Positions 8,778 to 17,059 of a stretch of 64,000 bases of DNA are shown here, one piece after another. Location of the stretch: NCBI GenBank assembly GCA_038120765.1, contig JAYOMI010000008.1, positions 1-64,000 on the forward strand. The letters are read 5' to 3'. How positions within the stretch are numbered: position 1 is the first letter of the stretch; each line of letters starts with the position of its first letter. Under the pieces are notes generated by a model. The model saw only the letters and a list, made by a program, of their open reading frames with translations. It had not been told where the DNA came from and made no database searches. Source of the DNA: CAXBCP01 sp038120765. GTDB lineage: Bacteria; Pseudomonadota; Alphaproteobacteria; MPNO01; UBA830. A program made the translations under genes and the position numbers.

Positions 8778-10109
8778 TCAACGAAACGCGATCAGGTCGG
8801 CTTCGTCGGTGAGAACAAAAAGCGTCTCGCCGGCGACAGCCGGCGCAATCAGTACGGGACCGCCAATATCAATCAGTCCGAGTATCTTTCCCGAATAGGG
8901 CGACAGAGACCAGATTTCATCCTCGTTGTTACCGACGAGCAGCCTGTCGCCCGCGAGTACGGGCCCGGCCCAGATTATCGGCCCGGTCAGATCCTCCGGA
9001 TCCTCATATTGCGGCAACTGCGCAACCCAGCGGACACGTCCGCCGCGGCGGGTCAGACAGATCACCTCTGCATCCCGGGACACGATATAGATAAAATCGC
9101 CGGCAACCCACGCCCCGTTTATGCCGCCGACAGCGACTTCCCACAGGCGGGTTCCGGTCCGGAGGTCGACCGCCACGGTCCGGTTGCTGTTTCCGACGAT
9201 GTAGACAATACCCCGATCGATCACCGGCTTGCCGCGTATATGGGCGATAGCGCTGACCGCATCGGAGCGGCGGATCAGGGTCAGGGATTCGGTCCATACC
9301 TGACGTCCGTTCTCGACCCGCAGCGCAACCACCTCTCCGGACGAATAGGGAACCACCACGACGCCGCCATCGACGGCGGGCGATGCCCCGCCCACCAGGC
9401 CCGCAACTTCGCGCAGCCCGGAATGCGTCCACAACTCGCGTCCGTCGTCCGCGCTGAGGGCATAGAGTTCATTTGCGACGGTGACCACGAAGACACGCCC
9501 CCCCCAGACGGTCGGCGCGGCACGCATGGGTCCTGACAGACGTTTCCGCCAGATTTCCCGCCCGGTCTTCGCATCGAGCGCGACGACATCGGCGAAACCG
9601 GTCGTTGCAAAAAGCCTTCCGGCATTCACCGCGAGGCCACCACCGAGAATGCCCTCGTCGTCGTCGCTTTTCAATAATTCAACGCGCCAGAGACGGTCGC
9701 CGTTTTTCTGGTCGAAAGCACTGACCTCGGCATTGATATCGACGGTATAGACCTTGCCGCCGGCAATGACCGGCTGCGCGAGCAATTGCGCTTCATCGCT
9801 CGATCCATCGCCGATATCGGCACTCCACTGCCGGGTCAGCGGTCCGGAAGCAGCGAGATGATGCATCGCATGATTGGGATAGCCCCCCGCCTGGGGCCAT
9901 TCCTCATTGACGTCGGGGCGCGGCAGAACGACTTTCAGGTCCCGGACCTGCGCGTCGGCCGAAATCGCGCCGCCACCGCGCAGCACCTCGATACGTTCAC
10001 CGGGAAGCGGTTCGTTGACGGTGCCGCCGAGCCAGCCCTCGCATCCCGACAGCACAAGCATCGCCGTCACGACGGCGGCAATTCGAATGTTCGGGAATGC
10101 GGCACTCAC
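8778..10109 (-). CDS. bamB: Outer membrane protein assembly factor BamB (PQQ-repeat lipoprotein)
   Basis: A 443-residue lipoprotein: the N-terminal signal ends in the lipobox LVLSGC (Cys23), and the mature part contains repeated blade motifs such as LDAKTGREIWRKRL, LSADDGRELWTHSG, VDLRTGTRLWEVAV and LSPYSGKILGLID, giving the eight-bladed propeller of BamB. BamB is a subunit of the BAM complex that inserts beta-barrel proteins into the outer membrane. It lies between a YfgM-like TPR gene (14 bases upstream) and der (13 bases downstream) and is surely cotranscribed with them. Other PQQ-repeat proteins look similar, but this context favours BamB. Confidence 0.92.
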   Translation of the reverse strand: MSAAFPNIRIAAVVTAMLVLSGCEGWLGGTVNEPLPGERIEVLRGGGAISADAQVRDLKVVLPRPDVNEEWPQAGGYPNHAMHHLAASGPLTRQWSADIGDGSSDEAQLLAQPVIAGGKVYTVDINAEVSAFDQKNGDRLWRVELLKSDDDEGILGGGLAVNAGRLFATTGFADVVALDAKTGREIWRKRLSGPMRAAPTVWGGRVFVVTVANELYALSADDGRELWTHSGLREVAGLVGGASPAVDGGVVVVPYSSGEVVALRVENGRQVWTESLTLIRRSDAVSAIAHIRGKPVIDRGIVYIVGNSNRTVAVDLRTGTRLWEVAVGGINGAWVAGDFIYIVSRDAEVICLTRRGGRVRWVAQLPQYEDPEDLTGPIIWAGPVLAGDRLLVGNNEDEIWSLSPYSGKILGLIDIGGPVLIAPAVAGETLFVLTDEADLIAFR

Positions 10110-10123
10110 AGTTCGGCCTCCGA

Positions 10124-10777
10124 TCAGGATTCACCGAGAATATTGAGCATCTGGGATGCACGTGTACGGATGCCCGGCGGGGACGCCGGATCATCGACGA
10201 TTGCCCGGTAATTCGCGCGCGCCTTTTCCATATCGCCCGCCCGCTGGGCGGTCAGTGCGAGAATTTCCAGGGCGATATGGCGGTAGGCTTCGCCGGCGCC
10301 CGTCATCGGCTGGATCTTCGCCTCAATCGCCGCCGCATTGATCGACGGCACCCGCAGCGCCTGGAAAGCGCCGAGGATCACCGCGAGGTCACGCATGGAA
10401 TCGGGGGCCGAGCTGTCTGCGGCGATTTCGTCGTAAAGCGTGATCGCGCCCGCGGCATCGCCGCCCTTGGCAACAATCGATGCCTGATAGAACCGCGCAA
10501 GAATCCCGTATCCGGACGCCGCATCCGCACCGAGCGCAGAAAATGCGGCGGATGCCTCGGCGGCCTTGCCGTCCTGCATCAGCTCGGCAGCGGCGGCGAA
10601 CCGTTGGCCCTCCGCATAGCGCTGATCCGTCCGATGGCTCTCCCAGGCTTTCCAGCCCGCGACGGCGGCGACAATCACGACGGCACCGGCAATCACGTAT
10701 TTGCCATAGGCCCGCCACAGCTTTTCGTAGCGTTCCTGCTTCAGTTCTTCATCGACTTCGCGAAAGATATCGCCCAC
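10124..10777 (-). CDS. YfgM-like tetratricopeptide repeat membrane protein
   Basis: A GTG start at 10777 is preferred over an ATG 72 bases further upstream, because the family begins at the motif DIFREVDEELKQERYEKLW and a GGAG lies 7 bases before the GTG. The resulting 217-residue protein has one membrane segment (YVIAGAVVIVAAVAGWKAW, residues about 25-43) and a periplasmic helical TPR-like domain (TPR_21). In enterobacteria YfgM is an inner-membrane ancillary factor linked to the Sec translocon and periplasmic chaperones. First gene of the operon with bamB and der. Confidence 0.88.
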   Translation of the reverse strand: MGDIFREVDEELKQERYEKLWRAYGKYVIAGAVVIVAAVAGWKAWESHRTDQRYAEGQRFAAAAELMQDGKAAEASAAFSALGADAASGYGILARFYQASIVAKGGDAAGAITLYDEIAADSSAPDSMRDLAVILGAFQALRVPSINAAAIEAKIQPMTGAGEAYRHIALEILALTAQRAGDMEKARANYRAIVDDPASPPGIRTRASQMLNILGES

Positions 10778-11007
10778 GCGGCAACTCCGTACTTTTCCGG
10801 AAAATGGCCGGTAAGATACCGGGACGACGGAACGGTAGCAAACAACCATTTTCGCTTTTGAATTAATAATTTAGGGGCGTGTCTGCCGGAACCGGGATAA
10901 CACGCCCGTCAGAACCCGGCGATTGGACAATGCGACTGGACGAAACGCCCGAAATGGGGATAATCGTTGTCACGGTATCGTAAAGAACAGGGGTTCAACC
11001 CGCGCCG

Positions 11008-11355
11008 ATGGTCACTGTCGTCAGCCTTTCGGACTACAAGAACGCCAACCGGCGATTCCAGCCGGACATCTGCTTCAGCAAGCGGGAACTCGAACAGCTT
11101 CTGACGGTCTACAGCCGCCGCGTCATGAGCGGCGAGTGGAAGGATTATGCGATCCGCCACGACCCGACCATGGCGGCCTTCCTGATATACCGGAATAACA
11201 GCCGCCAACCCGCCTTTACCGTCGTCAAACATCAGTCCAGCGCCGGCAAGACGGAATTTGTGGTGTTTCACGGACGCGAAAGGCTGAAACGCAGCGAGTC
11301 GCTCAAGGAAGCCGCGAAAGTGCTGAACCGCAAGCTCAAGCTCGTGAAAAAATAG
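11008..11355 (+). CDS. DUF2794 family protein
   Basis: A 115-residue basic, soluble protein of the alphaproteobacterial family DUF2794, recognised by SLSDYKN near the start, FSKRELEQLLTVYSRRVMSGEWKDYAI, and the lysine-rich end RKLKLVKK. Its function is unknown. It is divergent from the TPR-bamB-der operon and is followed 36 bases later by a class II aldolase gene in the same orientation. Confidence 0.88.
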   Translation: MVTVVSLSDYKNANRRFQPDICFSKRELEQLLTVYSRRVMSGEWKDYAIRHDPTMAAFLIYRNNSRQPAFTVVKHQSSAGKTEFVVFHGRERLKRSESLKEAAKVLNRKLKLVKK

Positions 11356-11391
11356 ATTCGCAAAAGCGGAATTGCAAAAGGGAGTTACACG

Positions 11392-12156
11392 ATGTCCGGT
11401 CAGATCATCCGCATGCCCGATATCAGGGAGGTCGACCCCGCTGACGAGGTTGCAACCCTCCGCCAGCAGCTTCTGTTCGCCTTTCACATGGTCGATATGC
11501 TCGGCCAGCCGAGCGGCATGGGCAGCCATCTGACGGCGCGGCTGCCCGGCGCCGAGACTTTCTTTTTCCACGTCCACAATTTCGGATTCGGCGAGGTCAC
11601 GCCGGACCTGATCCACGAGGCGGATTTTGAGCTGAACGTTCTTTCCGGCGAAAACGTCGACATCAATCCGACGCTGCATATCCATACCCGGATTTACGCA
11701 GCCCGGCCCGACGTGACCTGCATCCTGCACACCCACGCCAAACATGTGACAGCTCTGAGCGCGCTGGGCGAGAACATCGAAGTGATTACACAGGGCGGCG
11801 CGCGGCTGCATAACGAATGCGTTCTGTTCGATGAAGACGACGGCGTGGCGCTGGGCAAAGGCCCCGGCGAGGCAATGGCGCGGGCTCTGGGACAGAAATC
11901 CTGCATGGTGCTGAAGAACCACGGGTTGCTGACGGCGGCGTCGTCCATACCGGCGGCAGTCATCCTGGCAGATACCATGGAAAAAGAAGCCGAAATGTTG
12001 CTGATTGCGAAAGCCGCGGGCACGCTTTCACCACCGTCCGCCGAGGGCAGCGAGCGGACAAAGCAGTTTCTGTTCAATGACAAAACCTTCGACCGCGGAT
12101 GGACCTACCTGCTGCGGCGGCTCGCCCGGATTCGCCCAGACATCATGAACATGTAA
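11392..12156 (+). CDS. Class II aldolase/adducin family protein
   Basis: A 254-residue cytosolic protein of the zinc-dependent class II aldolase/adducin fold. The metal-binding region is visible as ILHTHAKHVTALSAL, with a further conserved stretch KNHGLLTAASSIPAAV. Members cleave or epimerise sugar phosphates or decarboxylate sugar acids; nothing here identifies the substrate. An AAGGGAG ribosome-binding site precedes the ATG. It converges on the NUDIX gene 7 bases downstream. A related gene occurs at 53374. Confidence 0.85.
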   Translation: MSGQIIRMPDIREVDPADEVATLRQQLLFAFHMVDMLGQPSGMGSHLTARLPGAETFFFHVHNFGFGEVTPDLIHEADFELNVLSGENVDINPTLHIHTRIYAARPDVTCILHTHAKHVTALSALGENIEVITQGGARLHNECVLFDEDDGVALGKGPGEAMARALGQKSCMVLKNHGLLTAASSIPAAVILADTMEKEAEMLLIAKAAGTLSPPSAEGSERTKQFLFNDKTFDRGWTYLLRRLARIRPDIMNM

Positions 12157-12163
12157 CGGGATA

Positions 12164-12883
12164 TTACTGGAATATCTTCTGATGCCCGCCGCGGAAATGC
12201 TTGAAAAACGGAATCTTCCGGCTTTCTGACTGTCGTGGCGGCTCCAGGATCAGGCTCTCCGCATAGGCGAGGACATTGCGGGTCACCAGGGCAAGTTCGA
12301 AATCCTGCGTCTCTTTGATCGGAATCCAGTCCAGATTTTCCAGTTCGCCGGAGCCCTGCAGGTCGCCGACCACGCCCTGTGCCTCGACCATGAAAAAACG
12401 CGCATCGAAGCGTATCGGGCGGAATACCGGCGTTATCGCACGGGCGATATATTCAAGGCGGTCAAGCGCCGGCGCATAGCCCTCGCCGAAAAAGGTTTCC
12501 CACCCTCTCGGCGGCGGGCGATGCGGCAAGGGATCGTTCGCCCCGATGATCAGGCCGGTTTCCTCGAACGTCTCGCGGATCGCGGCAATGCCGATCGATC
12601 GCGCGCGGCCGTTGCGTGTCGTTCTGGACAACTGTGCCGCCACCGCCGGTTCGAGTTCGCTGCCGGCGCGAACCCGCGCATCCGCAGGGTCGACGCGACC
12701 GCCGGGGAAAACATAGCGATGGGGCAGAAACCTGTGCGCGCGGTGACGTTCGCCCATGAGGACTTCTATCCGACGCCGGTTCCGGCGCCAGATAATGATC
12801 GTTGCGGCATCCCAGGGACGCACGGCTTTCTCGCCCGCCGCACGCTCCGGCTGCGGCGGCGGCGCGGATTTGCGTTTGCTCAC
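12164..12883 (-). CDS. NUDIX hydrolase
   Basis: A 239-residue NUDIX-fold hydrolase. The N-terminal part is followed by YVFPGGRVD and the NUDIX helix core REtFEETGL, which holds the metal-binding glutamates. The region between PGG and the helix is longer than in classic MutT proteins, as in the CoA-pyrophosphatase/NUDT7-19-like group. Members hydrolyse nucleoside diphosphates linked to other groups; the substrate is not predictable. The start overlaps the stop of the IPP isomerase gene (ATGA), so it is the last gene of that three-gene minus-strand unit. Confidence 0.88.
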   Translation of the reverse strand: MSKRKSAPPPQPERAAGEKAVRPWDAATIIIWRRNRRRIEVLMGERHRAHRFLPHRYVFPGGRVDPADARVRAGSELEPAVAAQLSRTTRNGRARSIGIAAIRETFEETGLIIGANDPLPHRPPPRGWETFFGEGYAPALDRLEYIARAITPVFRPIRFDARFFMVEAQGVVGDLQGSGELENLDWIPIKETQDFELALVTRNVLAYAESLILEPPRQSESRKIPFFKHFRGGHQKIFQ

Positions 12884-13920
12884 AGATACTCTCCTGTCGG
12901 CAAATACCGGATTTTCGCGGATTTAAGCGCGTCCAAATCGGGGCTTCCTGTACAAAACATCGCGATGCGCAATTCTGCGATCGTCGCCGTCATCATGTCA
13001 TGGACCGCGGTCGCGGTCTCCAGCGCGGAGCCAAGCGTTGGCGCGGCCATGCCGGCGAGAGACGCACCGAGCCGCATCGCTTTTGCCGCGTCGATCCCGG
13101 TCCGTACCCCGCCGGATGCGAAAACAGGCGTCTCCGGAAGATCGGCGACCACCTCCCGCAGGGACGTCGCCGTCGGGATGCCCCAGCCGGCGAAGGCGTG
13201 GGCCACCCGGCGAACGAGCGGGTCGTCCTGTCGGTAGGCCTCGACCTCGCTCCAGCTCGTCCCCCCGGACCCGGCAACATCGATGCCGGCGATGCCGATA
13301 TCGACGAGCCGCCGCGCGACGCCGGCGGAGATGCCGTTTCCGACCTCCTTCGCGACGACCGGCACATCGAGCGCCGAGACGACGGCTTCGATTTTTTCAT
13401 ACAGGCCGGTCCAGTTACGATCGCCGCCCGCCTGAACGGCTTCCTGAAGCGGGTTCAGGTGCAGGAACAATGCGTCCGCGCCGATCATGTCGACAGCCCT
13501 TCGGGCGTGATCGGCGGTGTATCCGTAGTTCAGCTGAACCGCGCCGAGATTGGCGAATAACAGAATATCGGGCGCGACGGAGCGAACCTTGAACGTATCG
13601 GCAAATTCCGGCTGTTCCAGTCCGGCCCGCTGGGAGCCGACGCCCATGGCGATACCGAGCGACTGGGCCGCGTCGGCAAGGTGCCGATTGATGCTACGCG
13701 CGATATCCGTGCCGCCGGTCATGCTCGAGAGCAGCATCGGGGCGGCAAGTGTCTTGCCGAAAACCGTCGTCGTCATATCGACCGCATCCAGATCCGTCTC
13801 CGGCAGCGCGACATGGTCGAAGCGATAGTCTTCAAAACCCGTCGTCAGGCCCTTGGACGACACGTTTTCGTTGATCACCGCGTCGATATGCTGGCGTTTG
13901 CGGCCTTCGATATCGCTCAC
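12880..13920 (-). CDS. fni: Type 2 isopentenyl-diphosphate delta-isomerase
   Basis: A 346-residue FMN-dependent enzyme that interconverts IPP and DMAPP in isoprenoid synthesis. Family signatures are RKxQH at the start (RKRQHID), the SSMTGG motif, SQRAGLE, LHLNPLQEAVQ, KEVGNGIS, GxGGTSW and FASGGVRTGIDAAKAM. The length is typical for Idi-2. It overlaps the small membrane-protein gene upstream (13917) and the NUDIX gene downstream by 4 bases each, pointing to one transcript. Confidence 0.96.
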   Translation of the reverse strand: MSDIEGRKRQHIDAVINENVSSKGLTTGFEDYRFDHVALPETDLDAVDMTTTVFGKTLAAPMLLSSMTGGTDIARSINRHLADAAQSLGIAMGVGSQRAGLEQPEFADTFKVRSVAPDILLFANLGAVQLNYGYTADHARRAVDMIGADALFLHLNPLQEAVQAGGDRNWTGLYEKIEAVVSALDVPVVAKEVGNGISAGVARRLVDIGIAGIDVAGSGGTSWSEVEAYRQDDPLVRRVAHAFAGWGIPTATSLREVVADLPETPVFASGGVRTGIDAAKAMRLGASLAGMAAPTLGSALETATAVHDMMTATIAELRIAMFCTGSPDLDALKSAKIRYLPTGEYL

Positions 13921-14126
13921 GAACGCGGATCTCCGCGTTTTGTCACATCACGCCCGTCCCGCATGCGTTGCTGACGGCGCTCCGTCGCCCACCACGCCCA
14001 GAAACCGGCCAGCAAGGACAGCAATATACCGATCATGGTTTCCAGGACCGGGTCGGAACTGCGCCATTTGAAATAGAGCAGGAAAATGATGATAGCGGTC
14101 ACAACGCCGATGATCTTAGCGAACAC
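13917..14126 (-). CDS. Small two-segment membrane protein
   Basis: A 69-residue protein with two hydrophobic helices, about residues 3-19 (KIIGVVTAIIIFLLYF) and 31-47 (MIGILLSLLAGFWAWWA), and a basic, charged C-terminus, probably facing the cytosol. I do not recognise a family. Its stop overlaps the fni start, and AACCG followed by GAGGAA precedes the ATG, so translation is plausible and coupled to fni. Confidence 0.7.
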   Translation of the reverse strand: MFAKIIGVVTAIIIFLLYFKWRSSDPVLETMIGILLSLLAGFWAWWATERRQQRMRDGRDVTKRGDPRS

Positions 14127-14201
14127 GCGGTTCCTCCGTTTGTTTGAGAATAGCGCGCTCTCAGGCTGCGGGCAAAGCGGCCTGCCCGTTATATGACGCG
14201 C

Positions 14202-14997
14202 TCAACCGGCGACAAGTTCGACCGTTTGCGTGGTCACCGGCAGATCGGCAGGACCGGACGTCCCCGTTGACGGCTCCATGTAGCGTCCTTCGAATGCGAG
14301 CGTCAGCCGTTCGCCGGCAAACGGCCAGGGCGCCACCCGGTAGCGTCCCTCGGCCACCGGCGTTACCGTGATGTCCGTGTCGGTTGTCGCTGATTTGGGC
14401 ACATGCGGAAAAACCGCCTCTTCCCGCGCGCCCTCGTGTATCCGATTGAAATACAGCGCCATCGTATCAAAGAACTGGAGCTGCTTGTATGCCTGCATCA
14501 GGCGGTCATCGGCGACTTTGTCCCGCGTCTCAGGCCGCGCCCGTAATTGTTCCTTCAGGCGCTCCTGGCGCTTTTCCTCGTTGGACAGCATTTCCTCGGC
14601 GGCGGGCACGTTCTGCTCCGCGACCTTGTCGAGCAGGACAATATCCGACAGGCCGTAACGCCCGTTATACAGGCCCCAGGAATGCATGCTGGATAGCAGG
14701 CCGGCAAACGGGTCGTGCTTTTCGTTGAAATCGGGGGAGGCTTTGCTCGTCCCCATGATCAGCTCGAACGGGGTTTCGGCCAGATTGTAGGGATATCCTG
14801 TCTCGGGATCGATCCGGAACTCGTTATCGAGATCGGCCCATCCGGCATCATGGTTGGCGATGATATAGCGCGCCGCAGGATCGCTCACCGCTTCAAACTG
14901 GTCATTCCCGAACGCGTCTGCAAGCTGGTCTGAAAGCGCCGTGTGCTCCGACATGCGAATTACGAAACGCGGTGCACCCTCCGGCGCGGTCTGGACA
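14202..14997 (-). CDS. DUF3891 family protein, 5' end lost in gap
   Basis: The protein belongs to DUF3891: HDAGWADLD near residue 35 and a region ELIMGT...DPFAGLLSSMHSWGLY are characteristic. An ATG at 14954 would give 250 residues, but the reading frame stays open upstream to the gap with a plausible family N-terminus (PRFVIRMSEHTALSDQL), so the true start probably lies in or beyond the Ns at 14998-15007. The function of the family is unknown. A predicted coiled helix (about residues 118-160) is rich in Glu, Lys and Arg. It lies downstream of the GcrA-type gene in the same orientation. Confidence 0.78.
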
Positions 14998-15007
14998 NNN
15001 NNNNNNN
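14998..15007. other. Scaffold gap of ten Ns
   Basis: The gap falls between the stop of the GcrA-type gene (15012) and the open 5' end of the DUF3891 gene. It probably hides that gene's start codon and ribosome-binding site. Confidence 0.9.
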
Positions 15008-15011
15008 AAGA

Positions 15012-15221
15012 CTACGCGACCTTGCGGCGCGGCTCCGGCTCACGATAAGCCATTTCGACGTGTTTCGGGCAATAGGAATAGCCTTCGAGCGTTTTATCGC
15101 CGCAGAAGTGGAATTCCTTGGTTGCCGGCTCACCATGCGGCCACTGGCAGGTGCGGAACGGCGACGGTCCATGATTGAACAGACGCGTGATGTTAAGGAC
15201 TTTCTGCTTAGGAGTGCTCAT
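15012..15221 (-). CDS. GcrA C-terminal-domain-only protein
   Basis: This 69-residue protein carries the cysteine-rich C-terminal signature of GcrA, the alphaproteobacterial cell-cycle regulator that works with sigma70 at CcrM-methylated GANTC promoters: CQWPHGEPATKEFHFCG followed by CPKHVEMAY. It lacks the N-terminal helix-turn-helix of full GcrA. It is not truncated by the assembly at its start: an in-frame TGA lies 4-6 bases upstream of the ATG, so the short form is complete. The stop lies 4 bases from a scaffold gap. It could bind a GcrA partner such as RNA polymerase without binding DNA, but that is inference. Confidence 0.7.
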   Translation of the reverse strand: MSTPKQKVLNITRLFNHGPSPFRTCQWPHGEPATKEFHFCGDKTLEGYSYCPKHVEMAYREPEPRRKVA

Positions 15222-15478
15222 GATTCATACCCGATTCATAAAAAATGCTGCATTGCACAACTGATATAGTGCACCACAGCGAAAATTTCAAGCGAAATGT
15301 GACGATTCCATGAAAGCGAAACCGTCGAATAATGAGATTATAACAAAACCGATTCGGTTATTCAAGTATTTAATGTTGGGCAAGTAAAAACCCAGCTCAT
15401 TCCCGTAATATCTAATGCTGGTTGCCGGGCGAAAAATAATTCGAAAACCGGTCGGCAAAGGCGCCCGTCAGGAAGCCC
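15222..15478. promoter_or_regulatory. AT-rich intergenic region with four GATTC (GANTC) sites
   Basis: The 257-bp region between guaA and the GcrA-type gene is AT-rich relative to its neighbours. GATTC occurs at 15222-15226, 15233-15237, 15304-15308 and 15351-15355; GANTC is the CcrM methylation site used by GcrA-dependent promoters. The first two sites lie directly upstream of the GcrA-type start codon. No RNA gene is recognised here. Confidence 0.45.
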
Positions 15479-17059
15479 CTACTCCCATTCGATCGTGCCC
15501 GGCGGCTTCGACGTGATATCGTAGACCACGCGATTGATGCCCCGCACCTCGTTGATGATCCGGTTCGCGGCGCGACCGAGGAATTCCATATCGTAGTGAT
15601 AGAAATCGGCCGTCATGCCGTCGGTGGATGTCACGGCGCGCAGCGCGCAGACGCTGTCATAGGTGCGGGCATCGCCCATCACGCCGACGGTCTGGACCGG
15701 CAGCAGGACCGCGAATGCCTGCCAGATCTTGTCGTAGAGACCGGCGTTGCGGATTTCCTCCAGATAGATCGCATCCGCCTTGCGCAGGATATCGAGCTTC
15801 TCGCGGGTGATATCCCCCGGCATACGGATCGCGAGGCCCGGCCCCGGGAACGGGTGGCGGCCGACGAAGCTCTCCGGCAGGCCAATTTCGCGGCCGAGTT
15901 CGCGCACTTCGTCCTTGAACAGTTCGCGCAGCGGTTCGACCAGGGACATGTTCATCCGCTCCGGAAGACCGCCCACATTGTGGTGCGACTTGATCGTCAC
16001 GCTCGGCCCGCCGTGGAACGACACGGATTCGATCACATCGGGATACAGCGTTCCCTGGGCGAGGAAGTCGGCGCCGCCGACATTCTTCGCTTCCTCGTCG
16101 AACACGTCGATGAAGGTTGCGCCGATGATCTTGCGCTTCTGTTCCGGGTCGCTGACGCCCGCGAGCTTGCCGAGAAAGAGATCGGTCGCGTCGCGGTGCA
16201 CCAGCGAAATATTGTAGTGGTCGCGAAACAGGGTAACCACCTGCTCGGCCTCGCCCATCCGCATCATGCCGGTATCGACAAACACGCAGGTGAGCTGGTC
16301 GCCGATCGCCTCGTGCAGCAGAACGGCGACAACCGATGAATCGACGCCGCCCGACAGGCCGCAGATCACCCGGCCGGATCCCACCTGCTTGCGCACCTTG
16401 GCAATTTCCTGTTCGCGGAAGGCGGCCATGGTCCAGTCGCCCTGGCAACCGGCAACGCCGTGGGTGAAATTCCTGAGCAGTTCTGTCCCGTGCGGCGTGT
16501 GCACGACCTCGGGATGGAACTGCACGGCATAGAAACGGCGCTCGTCATTGGCGATCGCCGCGAAGGGCGCGCCGTCGCTGGTGCCGACGACCCGGAACCC
16601 TTCCGGCAGCCGGACGACCCGGTCGCCATGGCTCATCCACACCTGCTCCCTGGCGCCGACATGCCAGATTCCCTCGAAAATGCGGCAGTCCTCGGTGACG
16701 CTGAGCATCGCCCGGCCGAATTCCCGATGATCCGATGTCTGGACCTCGCCGCCGAGCTGCTCGACCATCGTCTGCTGGCCGTAACAAATCCCCAGCACCG
16801 GCACGCCAAACTCGAAAACCTCGGCGGGAGCCCGCGGGGTATCGATATCCAGCACCGAGGCCGGACCGCCCGACAGGATGATCGCCCGCGGCGAGAAGGC
16901 CGCCAGGCTTTCGCCCGTCACCTTGTTGAACGGATGTATTTCGCAATAAACGCCGCTTTCGCGAACCCGCCGCGCGATCAGCTGGGTCACCTGCGATCCG
17001 AAATCGATAATCAGAACGCGGTCGGACGTGATTTCGTTTTCAGCCACGCTCCGGATCAC
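15479..17059 (-). CDS. guaA: GMP synthase (glutamine-hydrolysing)
   Basis: GuaA converts XMP to GMP using glutamine and ATP. The 526-residue protein has the class I amidotransferase domain (nucleophile in GICYGQQ, and QFHPEVVHT), the ATP pyrophosphatase P-loop SGGVDSS near residue 240, and a C-terminal dimerisation domain ending in KPPGTIEWE. The GTG at 17057-17059 overlaps the guaB stop; an in-frame GTG four codons later is also possible. It follows guaB in the same operon, so both GMP-branch enzymes are made together. Confidence 0.97.
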   Translation of the reverse strand: MIRSVAENEITSDRVLIIDFGSQVTQLIARRVRESGVYCEIHPFNKVTGESLAAFSPRAIILSGGPASVLDIDTPRAPAEVFEFGVPVLGICYGQQTMVEQLGGEVQTSDHREFGRAMLSVTEDCRIFEGIWHVGAREQVWMSHGDRVVRLPEGFRVVGTSDGAPFAAIANDERRFYAVQFHPEVVHTPHGTELLRNFTHGVAGCQGDWTMAAFREQEIAKVRKQVGSGRVICGLSGGVDSSVVAVLLHEAIGDQLTCVFVDTGMMRMGEAEQVVTLFRDHYNISLVHRDATDLFLGKLAGVSDPEQKRKIIGATFIDVFDEEAKNVGGADFLAQGTLYPDVIESVSFHGGPSVTIKSHHNVGGLPERMNMSLVEPLRELFKDEVRELGREIGLPESFVGRHPFPGPGLAIRMPGDITREKLDILRKADAIYLEEIRNAGLYDKIWQAFAVLLPVQTVGVMGDARTYDSVCALRAVTSTDGMTADFYHYDMEFLGRAANRIINEVRGINRVVYDITSKPPGTIEWE

